Shown: in pieces, positions 35,216-44,507 of the stretch
How positions within the stretch are numbered: the first letter of the stretch is position 1
Layout: every line of letters begins with the position of its first letter
Source: Thereva unica
Taxonomy: Eukaryota; Arthropoda; Insecta; Diptera; Therevidae
Reading direction: 5' to 3'
NCBI GenBank assembly: GCA_949987705.1
Contig: OX465281.1
Span: 30,674,942 to 30,738,941, forward strand
DNA length: 64,000 nucleotides
Program-made: the position numbers and the translations under genes
The notes under the pieces: model-generated
Seen by the model: only the letters and a program-made list of their open reading frames with translations
What the model was told of the DNA's origin: nothing
Databases searched by the model: none

Positions 35216-35835
35216 ACTGGGATAATGTAGTTTTTAGTAAAAATAGTAGATAATATATGTATAGTAATAAATACATAGTACATAGTTCATAAGAAATATG
35301 TAGTACATAGTACACAGTACTTATCGTCGAGTTGATAGTCCGGGCGCTGGAGCATTTCCAGTGGTTTTGGCGTGATGTAACGGACTTTTTTGGTGGAATC
35401 GGTCAGAAATGATATCCTCAACAATATTTAGGGGGTGCGCAAGCATGAAACTCCCAGGAAAACTTTTGGTAGCCCAAAAACTGAAAAGTTCACTAAAAAT
35501 TCCCTGTTTTTGGCCTTTCTTGTTAAATATCTCTTAACAAAGGCTTCTAGGCGAAAAATTTGTTGAGCATGTTTTGTTCGTTATTAGATTTGCTAAAACT
35601 TACCCTAAGGTGGATTTTTGAAATTTGAATTTTTGCATTGCAAAATAGCCGAAAACCGCGAAAAAAAAGTACCCCACTTTAAAGTTAGCACAAGGAAAGG
35701 AGAGACCATTATCTTCCAATTTAGTCTAATCCTTTTAATTACTTTCTTGTACAGGTGACAGCAGTTAATTGCTTGCTTATGGCCTTTGTTAACAACTTTA
35801 TTAACAGCTTTAACTTTGGCAATATTCTAACCCAT
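35216..35835. other. No gene recognised
   Basis: Contains a run of TACATAGTA-like words (35270-35320) and AT-rich sequence. No terminal repeats or coding frame supported. Confidence 0.4.
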
Positions 35836-35841
35836 TTCGGC

Positions 35842-35848
35842 TATAAAA
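35842..35848 (+). promoter_or_regulatory. Candidate TATA box
   Basis: TATAAAA in the context GGCTATAAAACGAGG stands about 350 bp upstream of the small secreted-looking ORF at 36202. No convincing initiator at the right spacing was found, so this is suggestive only. Confidence 0.4.
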
Positions 35849-36201
35849 CGAGGCAAATTGAAATCAAATGTGGATTTTCTATTCTCCATTAAAACCTTCG
35901 ACAACACCTCATCGCACACACACAACGCAACTTAAGGACACGCAAAAATTGCTACAGGATCATCTGTCTCCGATTTCTTAACGCAGAACCGTTGATTAAC
36001 GGTTCAAATCAAATTTGTCCGCCGCAAGGCTTCTTCATCTTCAAACTTCGTTCTTCCACAAGAACTTCTCGTCCACACATAGTTAACCACTTCGGTATAC
36101 ACTCGTACACGAGAACAGGCTGTCCCCCGCCCCTCGATCCACAACAATTTCAGGTGTCTTTCGTTACAAGGTACAAGTTTGGGAAACGGAGACCCTTAAG
36201 G

Positions 36202-36333
36202 ATGTTTACTTTGAGCCTAGCGAGTGTAATTCTGCTCCACTCATTATTAGCCCCATTAATCATGGCGGCCATAGATTCTAGTGTGCCTAGCGAACCCCCG
36301 GAGCAGCTAATGGCATACAAGAACCGAGGCTGA
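36202..36333 (+). CDS. Small secreted-looking peptide, unrecognised
   Basis: 43 residues from ATG at 36202. The first 23 or so (MFTLSLASVILLHSLLAPLI) form a convincing signal-peptide-like hydrophobic stretch, followed by a short polar tail with SVPSEPPEQ and ending KNRG-stop. The longer open frame to the left has no ATG upstream in a better context. It may be the first coding part of a spliced secreted or neuropeptide precursor, but I could not find a convincing donor or a following exon. It lies in a non-repetitive island flanked by a TATA-like box and homeodomain-site-rich DNA. It could equally be chance. Confidence 0.35.
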   Translation: MFTLSLASVILLHSLLAPLIMAAIDSSVPSEPPEQLMAYKNRG

Positions 36334-37110
36334 TATTGAAACCATTTGCCTCTATGGCATTGTGTACAGGGAAAGTGCTTAATTTGAGAAATAATTGCCG
36401 CAGTTACCTTAACTGTGCCAGGTAGGATCCTTCGGAGAAATGTGTTAATTACATGTGCATATGAGGACGACGGGTACCCGAGCCGGAGTCAGTGCTGCGG
36501 AGTTTTAAACTTTTAATTAAGAGCCTTATCAGCTTACATTACTTACCACTTTCTGGATTAGGGATCAGACTAACTTTTGCCTCGGGACTACTTAGCTCTT
36601 ACTTTGAGGATTCTTCATACTTTTTCCTGCTAATCACCGTCTTCTGCCGCCTTCGTCCTTAATTCTCATTAAGCCTTGCCGTAAACCGTGAAACGAATTG
36701 CCAGTTTCATTAATTCCACTTTGAGCGTTGAGCCATCTTGGTCGCAAGATATTCACTCGCAAGCGAAGTTGTTGTGTGATTCCGGCGAAATTAATTAATT
36801 TTATTTTGATAGAAAATGTTGCGGCAAATTATTTTTTGATTTTTAATTTATATTTTTTTAATTTGCTTATTGCTTTTGTAAGCATTTCAGTGATGATTTT
36901 GGACTTAATTTAATTAAAATAAAACAACGATTTCGACTTTATTTAATTGACGTTATGTAATTGAAGTGAAACGATTTTCTTGTCTGCATCAATTATAGCA
37001 ATTATTAAACACGAAACGAAGTGCAGGGTGGGCTATAGGCTATTATAGACTTCTTGAAAAGTCCAAGCATTTAGGGTTTTATTCTCGGCAGTTTGTGAGA
37101 TGGCCATTCA
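36334..37110. promoter_or_regulatory. Non-repetitive island rich in TAATTA/ATTAA words
   Basis: No gene. At least six TTAATTA-like homeodomain-core words occur (near 36443, 36510, 36708, 36790, 36905, 36938). It lacks terminal repeats and sits between transposons, so it may be retained regulatory DNA. This is inference from word content only. Confidence 0.3.
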
Positions 37111-37211
37111 GGGGTGGTAGCACGTAATTTGTTTCAATCGACCTCTATATACATATATTCAAGATTTTTGTATGAAGAGGTCGATTGAACCAAGTTCAGT
37201 GCCACCACCCC
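37111..37211. mobile_element. 101-bp foldback MITE, copy 1
   Basis: The ends GGGGTGGTAGCAC and GTGCCACCACCCC are inverted repeats with one mismatch, and the centre has TCAATCGACCTCT / AGAGGTCGATTGA. A second member of the family lies at 42582-42661. Confidence 0.75.
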
Positions 37212-38883
37212 AGCTAAGTTATTGTGCAAACCGAATAACTTTTAGAAATGTTGAATTTTCTCCTCGAACTTTATCCCCGTTCGTTGTCCCTCCTATCTCA
37301 ACAGCTAATAGTCCATTCAAAACGCGCGTTTGGGTGTTCCAAAATAACCTTCATTGTAAAGAAAATCGAACACTTACGGTTTTTGGGGTCGCTGATCACG
37401 AAAATCGGGGCCCCGCGTTCCTAAAACATGGGCGTCACCCTTAAAAATGCAAAAAACACCCCTTTTTAGGGGTTTTTCGCGATTTTTTCAAAAATAATGA
37501 AAACTAATGCAATGAAATACACTTTTTTTTTAATATTTATTTGCGAAGGTGGTTGATTTGTACTAAATGAAGGCGAACGTTATGATAAGGGGTAATCCTA
37601 AAGGGTTGAAACCACCCTAAATCGGCTAAAAATAGAAAAAAATGTAAACATATTTTTTTTTTAAATTGTATACCTCAAATTCGATTGTGGGCGTACTGTC
37701 AGGCAAAAATAAATAATTTTCAACCGTTAAGGGGTTAAAGCTACCAATTATAAAAATCAACTTTATACGAAAAAATTTGCGATTTTTTTTTTACTTTTTG
37801 CTAGAAATTAGGTTCAATAGGTATTATCAGCCAAAAATTTATTATTTTCAACCCTTAAGGGGGTAAAACTACCCCTACATTAAAATTATAATTGAAAAAA
37901 ATGCAAATGCAAATTTTTTATACATATATGGGCAAAAACGCGAAAAAAGGCATATTTGCACATTCAAAACCCAGCAAAAAAAAGTTTACCGACCGAGTTT
38001 CTTGTGGGTTCTCCCCCCATATGGCCCCAAAACAAGCCCGTTTCTGCTACAGGGGTTACAAGGCGACCGTCTACCATTTTGGAACTTTCTTGGGGAAATT
38101 TTCTCAGAATTTCTATCTTTATTGAAGATTTCAAGAAAAAGCTGCCACGGAGGGGACCGCTACGGAGGGGACTATTTGACTTAAAATCGCTTTTCTGAGT
38201 TCAGGAAGAATCCTGAGTGAATTTCCGCTTAGGGGAGACTGGGTACGGTTGAAACAGAGCTAATATCTTTTGAATCGTGTGCAGTAAGGGGAGGGGTATA
38301 AAGAACGAACAAAGCGGACGACAAGTTCGAACACGAATATTAGTGGCGCGACGATCACTACAGGTTGTGGTTGTTTCCAGGGGACCCCATTGTAATTTCA
38401 CAAGCAAAAGTAAGAATTTTTGTAGTACAATTTTTTCAATTTACTATACTTTTCATTAACTGACAGTTTTGAGTGGTTTTGTTTTGTTTGAATCAATGTT
38501 TTTAGAACATGACAGCGTCTATTAGTATTTGTGTAAAATTAGTGTTGCCGTTGTAATAAACTGTTTTGTATCAAATGGAGGCATGGGTACAGTTGAAACA
38601 TTTTTTGTGGGTACGGTTGAAACAATTTATTTATTTAAATTCCCTGCTCTGTAGATGCCGAGGGAACGTGAAAGAAAAATTCGCGGGGCAGGTGGATTTA
38701 TCAAGATATAAAGAAGCCTATGAGAAGGTAAAAGCAGGGGATTCGTTACGAAAAGCGACGAAGAAATATGGAGTGCACCACTGTTCGCTTCTAAGATATA
38801 TTCGAAAGCGAGATGCATCTGGCGATGAACACCAAGACATTAGCTATAACTGAACTATCTGTACGGGGAGCGCAGGCTACAAC

Positions 38884-39576
38884 CAGAGATAACATAATAC
38901 TCCGTATAAAGATGCGACAGCTAGAACAAAAAACCCGAACGCTTTTCGCATCGGCAGACCTCTGAGATTGCCTCCACCTTAGCAACATGCAACATTTTAG
39001 AATTTCCAGCTACACAAGGAGGCGAACGTGGTCATGGTCCGCAGCACAAGACATGCGGTGAGTTTGTGGAAAAGGAAGCTAGAATTTTAGGGGGGCAAGG
39101 AAAGGAACTGACAACAGAATGTTTCTCGCAGCATTGTCATCTTTCGAACGTTTGCCTCTAGCGCTACATTGGAGGATTTTCCTGATGCTTTGTATTTAAC
39201 TATTTCTTAGAACATTCAGTGTATTTTTTTAATGACTGTCTGTCCACTATCAATTTGACTTTATTTCAAATTCTTGGTGAGAGGGTTTGCGATATTTTTA
39301 AAATATGTACTTAGTTGAGGTTTTGGTTACTTTTTTTTATTTTCTGGTATTTCGGTATTGGCTAACTCGATTGATTTTAGAAACGAATTTAGGTAATTAT
39401 TCTTTGTTTTATTTTATCTGAATTTCGACCACGTTCGCCTCCTTGTGTAGCTGGAAATTCTAAAATGTTGCATGTTGCTAAGGTGGAGGCAATCTCAGAG
39501 GTCTGCCGATGCGAAAAGCGTTCGGGTTTTTTGTTCTAGCTGTCGCATCTTTATACGGAGTATTATGTTATCTCTG
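38884..39576. mobile_element. 693-bp MITE with identical 150-bp TIRs
   Basis: Arms 38884-39033 and 39427-39576 are exact inverted copies by my base-by-base reading. The ends start CAGAGATAAC, matching the hAT CAGRG style. The flanks share CTACAAC (38877-38883 and 39577-39583), a 7-bp exact direct repeat that splits a conserved transposase codon block. The interior (393 bp) has no coding frame. Identical arms indicate a recent insertion. Confidence 0.9.
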
Positions 39577-39687
39577 CTACAACCCTTTCACGGGAAACTA
39601 GTTTTAACAAAAGCAATGTAGATGCTTTTAAAAACATTTTGATGATTGGACTATTTCAAGTTTGAGTTTGTCATGGACCGTAACAAA

Positions 39688-40041
39688 GGACCCCGCACGT
39701 TTCCTATGGAAAATGACTTTCGGTCAAATTGAACGAGTCTATGCTCTTTGGGAAATTTTTTTGCTTATTGTAAAACCATTTTCCTTACATAGTATGAAAA
39801 AAAAAAATTAAATGAACACTAGCATTACTTAAATAATGCCACGTTATTTCTTAGCTATACCGCAAAAAACACCAACAGACCGAAAAAAGAAAAACTTCAG
39901 ATGTCTAAAAGTACCAAAAATCTTAAGTTTTGGGCTTCGTGCCCATTGAGACTTTTGTTCAGGGAGACTTCCTCTATCCAAAGAGCATAGACTCGTTCAA
40001 TTTGACCGAAAGTCATTTTCCATAGGAAACGTGCGGGGTCC
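39688..40041. mobile_element. Spy-like element between AAA and TTT
   Basis: 354 bp with perfect 64-bp inverted ends starting GGACCCCGCACGTTTCCTAT. It lies exactly between AAA (39685-39687) and TTT (40042-40044). Removing it restores the codons for N-K-F-E-P of the pogo transposase, so there is no target duplication. Insertion between AAA and TTT without duplication is the hallmark of the Spy group (ISL2EU-related). No transposase inside. Confidence 0.8.
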
Positions 40042-41177
40042 TTTGAGCCACAAGATATATATAATGCTGACGAAACAGGCATAACTACGGTCCAAATACC
40101 CAACTGATGTTAATTGCTGTTAATTTTCATTTTTATTGATAAGTTGTAACCTAGATTTGCATGTGTTTCAATTGACCCCAATCACTGTTTCAACCGCCCC
40201 TGGCATGTGGACGGTTGAAACAATTTTATTTATTTTTTTAATTTGATGCATGCCCTTGAATTTAGCATGTCTCAATCGCTGCTTGGTTCATTTTTTTTTT
40301 TTTGGTACTCATTCCCGACTCTAAAACGGTCATCGGCTCCGGACACGCATATGCCTTTTTCCGCGTTTTTGCGTTTTTAAAGTTGATTTTTATAATTGTA
40401 GGGGTAGTTTTAACCCCTTAAGGATTGAGAAGTATTTATTTTTGCCTGACAGCACGCCCACAAACGAATTTGAGGCATAAACTTAAAAAAAAATGTTTAC
40501 ATGTTTTTCTATTTTTAGCCGATGTAGGGGTGGTTTCAACCCTTTAGGGCTTACCCCTTATCATAAAGTTCGCCTTCATTTAGTACAAATCAACCACCTT
40601 CGCAAATAAATATTAAAAAAAGTGTATTTCATTGCATTAGTTTTCATTATTTTTGAAAAAATCGCGAAAAACCCCTAAAAAGGGGTGTTTTTTGCTTTTT
40701 TAAGGGTGACGCCCATGTTTTAGGAACGCGGGACCCCGATTTTCGTTATCAACGACCCCAAAAACCTTTAGTGTTCGATTTTCTTAACGGTGTTATTTTG
40801 GAACACCCCTCCCCCTCCGCATTTTGAATGGACTACGAGTATAAGGTGGAATCAACAAAATAAACCATCAGCCATAAAGCCACCTTCCTACATTTTGAGT
40901 AAGTAAGTCGACGAGACTATAGCCCAGCAAAAGAAAATTTCACCGAAAGCAGTAGCCGCAATAACACTTTGTTTAAGTGACAGTAAAGCCAAATACTAAT
41001 AAGTGCGTCGGAGATCAAGCGATTGTGAAACCGTCTATTCACCCTGGGGATCAGACGCCTCCATAAAACATTGACAGAAAAAAAGCCTTGCTACCACAGA
41101 TCAACTTGACATAAATTTGTGCCAACCTTGGTTTCCATGAAAAACTAGCCGTTATGAACACCGTCAAATTCAAAATA

Positions 41178-42250
41178 CTACATAATGTCATTAGCAGTAT
41201 CTAATATGACTGGGCAGTACATTGGCAGCAGTGTTGCCACTTTGCTGTCACTGTCCGCTGTCACTTTAGATACTTCTTCTTCTAAGACTCTACAGCCATC
41301 TCTACATGGCTCTACAGTCTCTCTGTTCGGCAGCTTGTCTCCAGTTTCTTTTATTGAGCAGTTTTGTTGCATCGGCCTTAACACTGTCTTCCCACCTTGA
41401 CCGTGGTTGCCAAAGTGGTTTTTTGCCTTCTGGTATTTCTGGACTCTAGATTTCATTACAGGCAGTAGTGAGAATTATGTTCGGTTTGCGCCGTTTATTC
41501 TTCGTTGTACGTCTATCGTTTCATCGTTGTCTTCGCTGACTGTGGACCCAAGGAAGTTAAATTCGTTTACCCGTTCGAAGTTATATTCCCCCCTGGGGGT
41601 GTTGTGGTTTCTTCTTCTTCTTTCCACCCTGGACTGAATTATAATCTTACTCATGTCGGCATTTATTTGCAGCCCTATATCTTTGGCTCCCTCTTCTAAT
41701 TCCGTGAAATTCCTCTAAGGTATGACAGTGATCTGCAAGGCAGTTTAAATCGTCGTATCCTGCCAATTGTTTTGATTTATTAAGCAGGGTTGCGTTCGCA
41801 TCAATGTTTACTTTGCGAATTACTCCTTCTAGGAGATTAAATAGCATGGGTGCCAGCCCATCTCATTGCTTTAAGCCTTGCTTAACTGGGAAGGACTCCG
41901 TCAATTCTTCTTGTATTCTGACTGTACATCTTGTCCATTGTCATATTCGTCAGTTTCACTATCTTTAAGGGTGTGTTTAGGTCCAGCATTGTCCCATACA
42001 TTTTTTTCCCTGTCGATGCCGTCATTTGATTGTTTGAAGTCGATCAAAAGTTGGTACCCGTCCATGCTGTATTATTCCCAGCATTTTCGGAAGATTTGCC
42101 TTATTGTAAAAAGTTGGTCCATTGTTGATCTATTTCTTCTGAATCCAGCTTGGTATTCACTTATTGCCGCTTGTGCATAAGATTCCAGTATGGGTTAAAT
42201 TATGTTTGTCATTATTTTATATACTGTGCTTAAAAGAGATATGCCTTCTT
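41178..42250 (-). pseudogene. RTE-like reverse transcriptase relic
   Basis: Minus strand near 41850-41710: LFNLLEGVIRKVNIDANATLLNKSKQLAGYDDLNCLADH, equivalent to the RT block LFN..LE...R.......LLNKS.QL.GYADD; one residue (A of YADD) is lost. Further downstream pieces (41460-41180) fit the thumb and C-terminal part. Many stops. Confidence 0.8.
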
Positions 42251-42546
42251 AATAGTTTCCAGAGGGCTCCTTCTCTCCTTCATACTTAACGGTCGTTTCT
42301 TTATTCGAGGCCGAAACTAAAGTTACTTAGTTTAGCCTAGAATGGAACTGGTCTTATGTAGGCACCTATGATTAGCTCTGCGGACACTCATCTTTCTTTT
42401 GGCAGAATCAATCCAGAAGCTATCCCGAAGGGGCGAATAAAACGGACAAAAGTAAACCAGTTCTCGTTCCATGCGGGGGTCAAGCAGCAGATTGAATGTG
42501 GTTGGTACTTAGTTGGGGGACCACTCGGTAAGACTGCTGTCGACAC

Positions 42547-42765
42547 TAGTGATGAGCAAGACTGGTCTTGCAGTCTTGCCGGGGGTGGTAATACGTAAGT
42601 GGTTTCAATCGACCTCTTCATACAAAAATCTTGAATTGAAACAACCTACCTTCTACCACCCTTGATCTTGCACATTTAGCCAGATCAAAGCAGGACCAAG
42701 GCAAGACAGGACAAGACAAGGCAATACTGCAAGATCAAGATAGCAAAACTTTTTGCTCATCACTA
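42547..42765. mobile_element. hAT-like MITE, TAGTGATGAGCAA ends
   Basis: The left end TAGTGATGAGCAAGAC and right end TTTTTGCTCATCACTA are inverted. The interior is built of CTTGC/GCAAGAC words. A further end-like TTTTTGCTCATCACTG lies at 42855-42870, so the true right end is uncertain. It is interrupted by a foldback MITE at 42582-42661. No 8-bp duplication was found. Confidence 0.55.
42582..42661. mobile_element. Foldback MITE, copy 2, nested
   Basis: GGGGGTGGTAATACGT ... CTACCACCC ends and the central TTTCAATCGACCTCTTCAT match the MITE at 37111. It sits inside the hAT-like MITE. Confidence 0.75.
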
Positions 42766-43601
42766 AGTGCCAAAACTCTTACAATGATGAGCTAAAAGTC
42801 TTGCAAAAAGTCTTGCAGTTTTGTCTAGGTCTTGCTAAATGTGCAATAGAAGACTTTTTGCTCATCACTGAAAGAGTTTTGGCAGTTACTAATGATCAGA
42901 AAGTCTTGCTATCTTGCAAAAAAATTGAAAAAAAAAATCATATAAAAAAATAAAAATAAAAAACAAAGAAAATAAAACTAAGTAAACGCTACATAACCCT
43001 GTCCTAAGTATCAATCTCGGCACCAGTCGCTGTATATAACTCATCCATTGTGATTATTTTCTTCGGTAGATCACCAGGCTTCTCACAAATATTGCAAAAC
43101 ACAGAGACAAAAAAAATGCTCCTTTCGCAGTGCTTTTCGCAAAGTTGTCTGCAGCGACACTTTCAAAAAATACGCTGCTCTGCTGCAAATAAAAATTTGA
43201 CGATGAGCCCAAACATCATGCCCAAACATGCACGAAATACATACGTGTAAGCCTGAACCAAATATGACGCGCCGTGCCGTAACCATACGTACCCTAACTC
43301 GTAATCTCGAAAGTTCACTCGGCGCGAAAGCTTACCCAGGGCTAAAGCTCGTCTAAGGCACAAACCAACCACAACGAATTTCAACCGAATTCCCAAGCGT
43401 AAAAGCTTATCCAAGACACAGCGAAGTTCCCAAAAGTTCATATACCTCTAACACATCCACACTCGAGACCGCAACCGATGGCTACACTGGCTTAGAAACG
43501 ACATAGCTATACTACTAATAACAACAGTCATGTGTGTATGTACGATACATATCAAGCAAAAAACTACGCTGACTGACAGTTCGTGATAGCCATTGCCAAC
43601 T

Positions 43602-44044
43602 GTAAAGGCCCAATTACAATGACCGGATCTACGCGGATTGAAATGTCAAAAAACGCATCAGAACGGATAGGAAACTGCACTGATTACAATAAACTTCGCA
43701 TTTAAACATCAAAGTTTTTATATCCACTCTTTGCCTTGTTGTACAGTACTTCGTAATATTTCACCTCTGCGATTAACTGCTCGTCCGAAAACATTTTTAA
43801 AAAATTGACAAACCAAACAAAATAAAATCTTAAACATTCACAGCTTTTGTTTACCAAAATTTTGACAGCTCAATCCGGCGATTTCTAAACAAACTAAAAC
43901 GAATCCGGCACAGATGCGATCAAATGCGTTTGAATCCGTTCATTGTAATCGGTTAAATGGAAAACGCATGCTTGGAAAACCACTTTGACAGTTCAATCCG
44001 ATTCTGTTCCGCTCTAATCCGGTCATTGTAATTGGGCCTTTACA
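43602..44044. mobile_element. MITE with GGCCCAATTACAATGACC ends
   Basis: TGTAAAGGCCCAATTACAAT on the left and its exact inverse on the right; arms of about 28 bp. The style (AGGCCC... next to TAA/TTA) suggests PIF/Harbinger, but a direct 3-bp duplication is not clear. It ends about 460 bp upstream of the receptor gene. Confidence 0.8.
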
Positions 44045-44141
44045 ATCCAAGCTTTTATTATTTAGTGGCTATGCTGCAATCCAGTTCGAGCTAAGTAGTT
44101 ATGTAGATGAGGCAGCACGAGGCGACTAGCCATCCCATCGA

Positions 44142-44221
44142 ATTTATTATGGCCCTATACCTTACAGAGAAGACAACAAATAATCGATTCCTGATTGACA
44201 GTGGAACTGAGGTTGGTTAAT
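44142..44221 (+). pseudogene. Gypsy-type aspartic protease scrap
   Basis: The frame MALYLTEKTTNNRFLIDSGTEV matches the protease start of Ty3/gypsy elements (compare RLFVRDTNNRMDFLIDSGSDV at about 1675). Only this fragment is visible. Confidence 0.6.
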
Positions 44222-44507
44222 AGCACCTGATCTGGTGTGCCAAGTCTGTTTGTAAGAAAGTCATTAATATGTTTGTTGAATTGTTTCATTCTGTTTTCTA
44301 AGCGTAAAGCTCCAAACTGTGCTTCATAAGTCAAATAATGTCCTTCTAGTCATAAATTGTCCTCGTAGAAGAGGACTGAGAATGAATAGATTGATTAATG
44401 AAGTTTGTGAGTGCAACAATGATTCCCAATGTCGTGCTAGATCTCTTATTGATTTGGAGAACCTTTCAACAAATTTTGACTAGATAAAAGTAGTTTTGAT
44501 TTTTGCA

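Larger units (their letters stand above)
38655..40102 (+). pseudogene. pogo-like transposase, broken by two insertions
   Basis: The N-terminus from ATG 38655 (MPRERERK-like, one frameshift) has a psq-type helix-turn-helix: YKEAYEKVKAGDSLRKATKKYGVHHCSLLRYIRK. A deletion follows. A MITE at 38884-39576 splits the codons of AQATTLSRETSFNKSNVDAFKNIL, a conserved block before the catalytic core. A second element at 39688-40041 lies between VMDRNK and FEPQDIYNADETGITTVQ, which carries the first catalytic Asp of DDE_1 transposases (D in NADETG). The frame stops soon after and the remaining catalytic residues are missing. Confidence 0.85.
38240..40202 (+). mobile_element. pogo-like element, nested
   Basis: The left end (GGGTACGGTTGAAACAG, about 38241) and the inverted right end (CAGGGGCGGTTGAAACAG, ending 40202) are similar. 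Extra copies of GGTACGGTTGAAACA occur at about 38585 and 38610, and a GGACGGTTGAAACA copy lies at about 40209, as subterminal repeats. It encloses the pogo-type transposase remnant. No clear TA duplication was found, so the ends are approximate. Confidence 0.6.
37311..40833. mobile_element. Long-TIR element flanked by TA
   Basis: The left arm (37311 to about 37780) and the inverted right arm (about 40380-40833) match over more than 450 bp with scattered differences, starting GTCCATTCAAAA. TA lies outside both (37309-37310, 40834-40835). Shorter similarity (AAACGCGAAAAAAGGCATAT near 37935) extends further inward; the left arm carries an extra segment of about 110 bp. The centre holds the pogo-like element at about 38240-40202. 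Whether the pogo transposase belongs to this element or to a nested one is not certain; separate inner ends favour nesting. Confidence 0.75.

Noticed and set aside
41185..42180. Plus-strand open frames around 41.2-42.2 kb
   Set aside because: They are antisense of the RTE relic, which has the LLNKSKQLAGY block on the minus strand.
44496..44507. Start of the ionotropic receptor four codons upstream
   Set aside because: The extended frame begins with TTG, not ATG; the first ATG is at 44508 and leads directly into the signal peptide.
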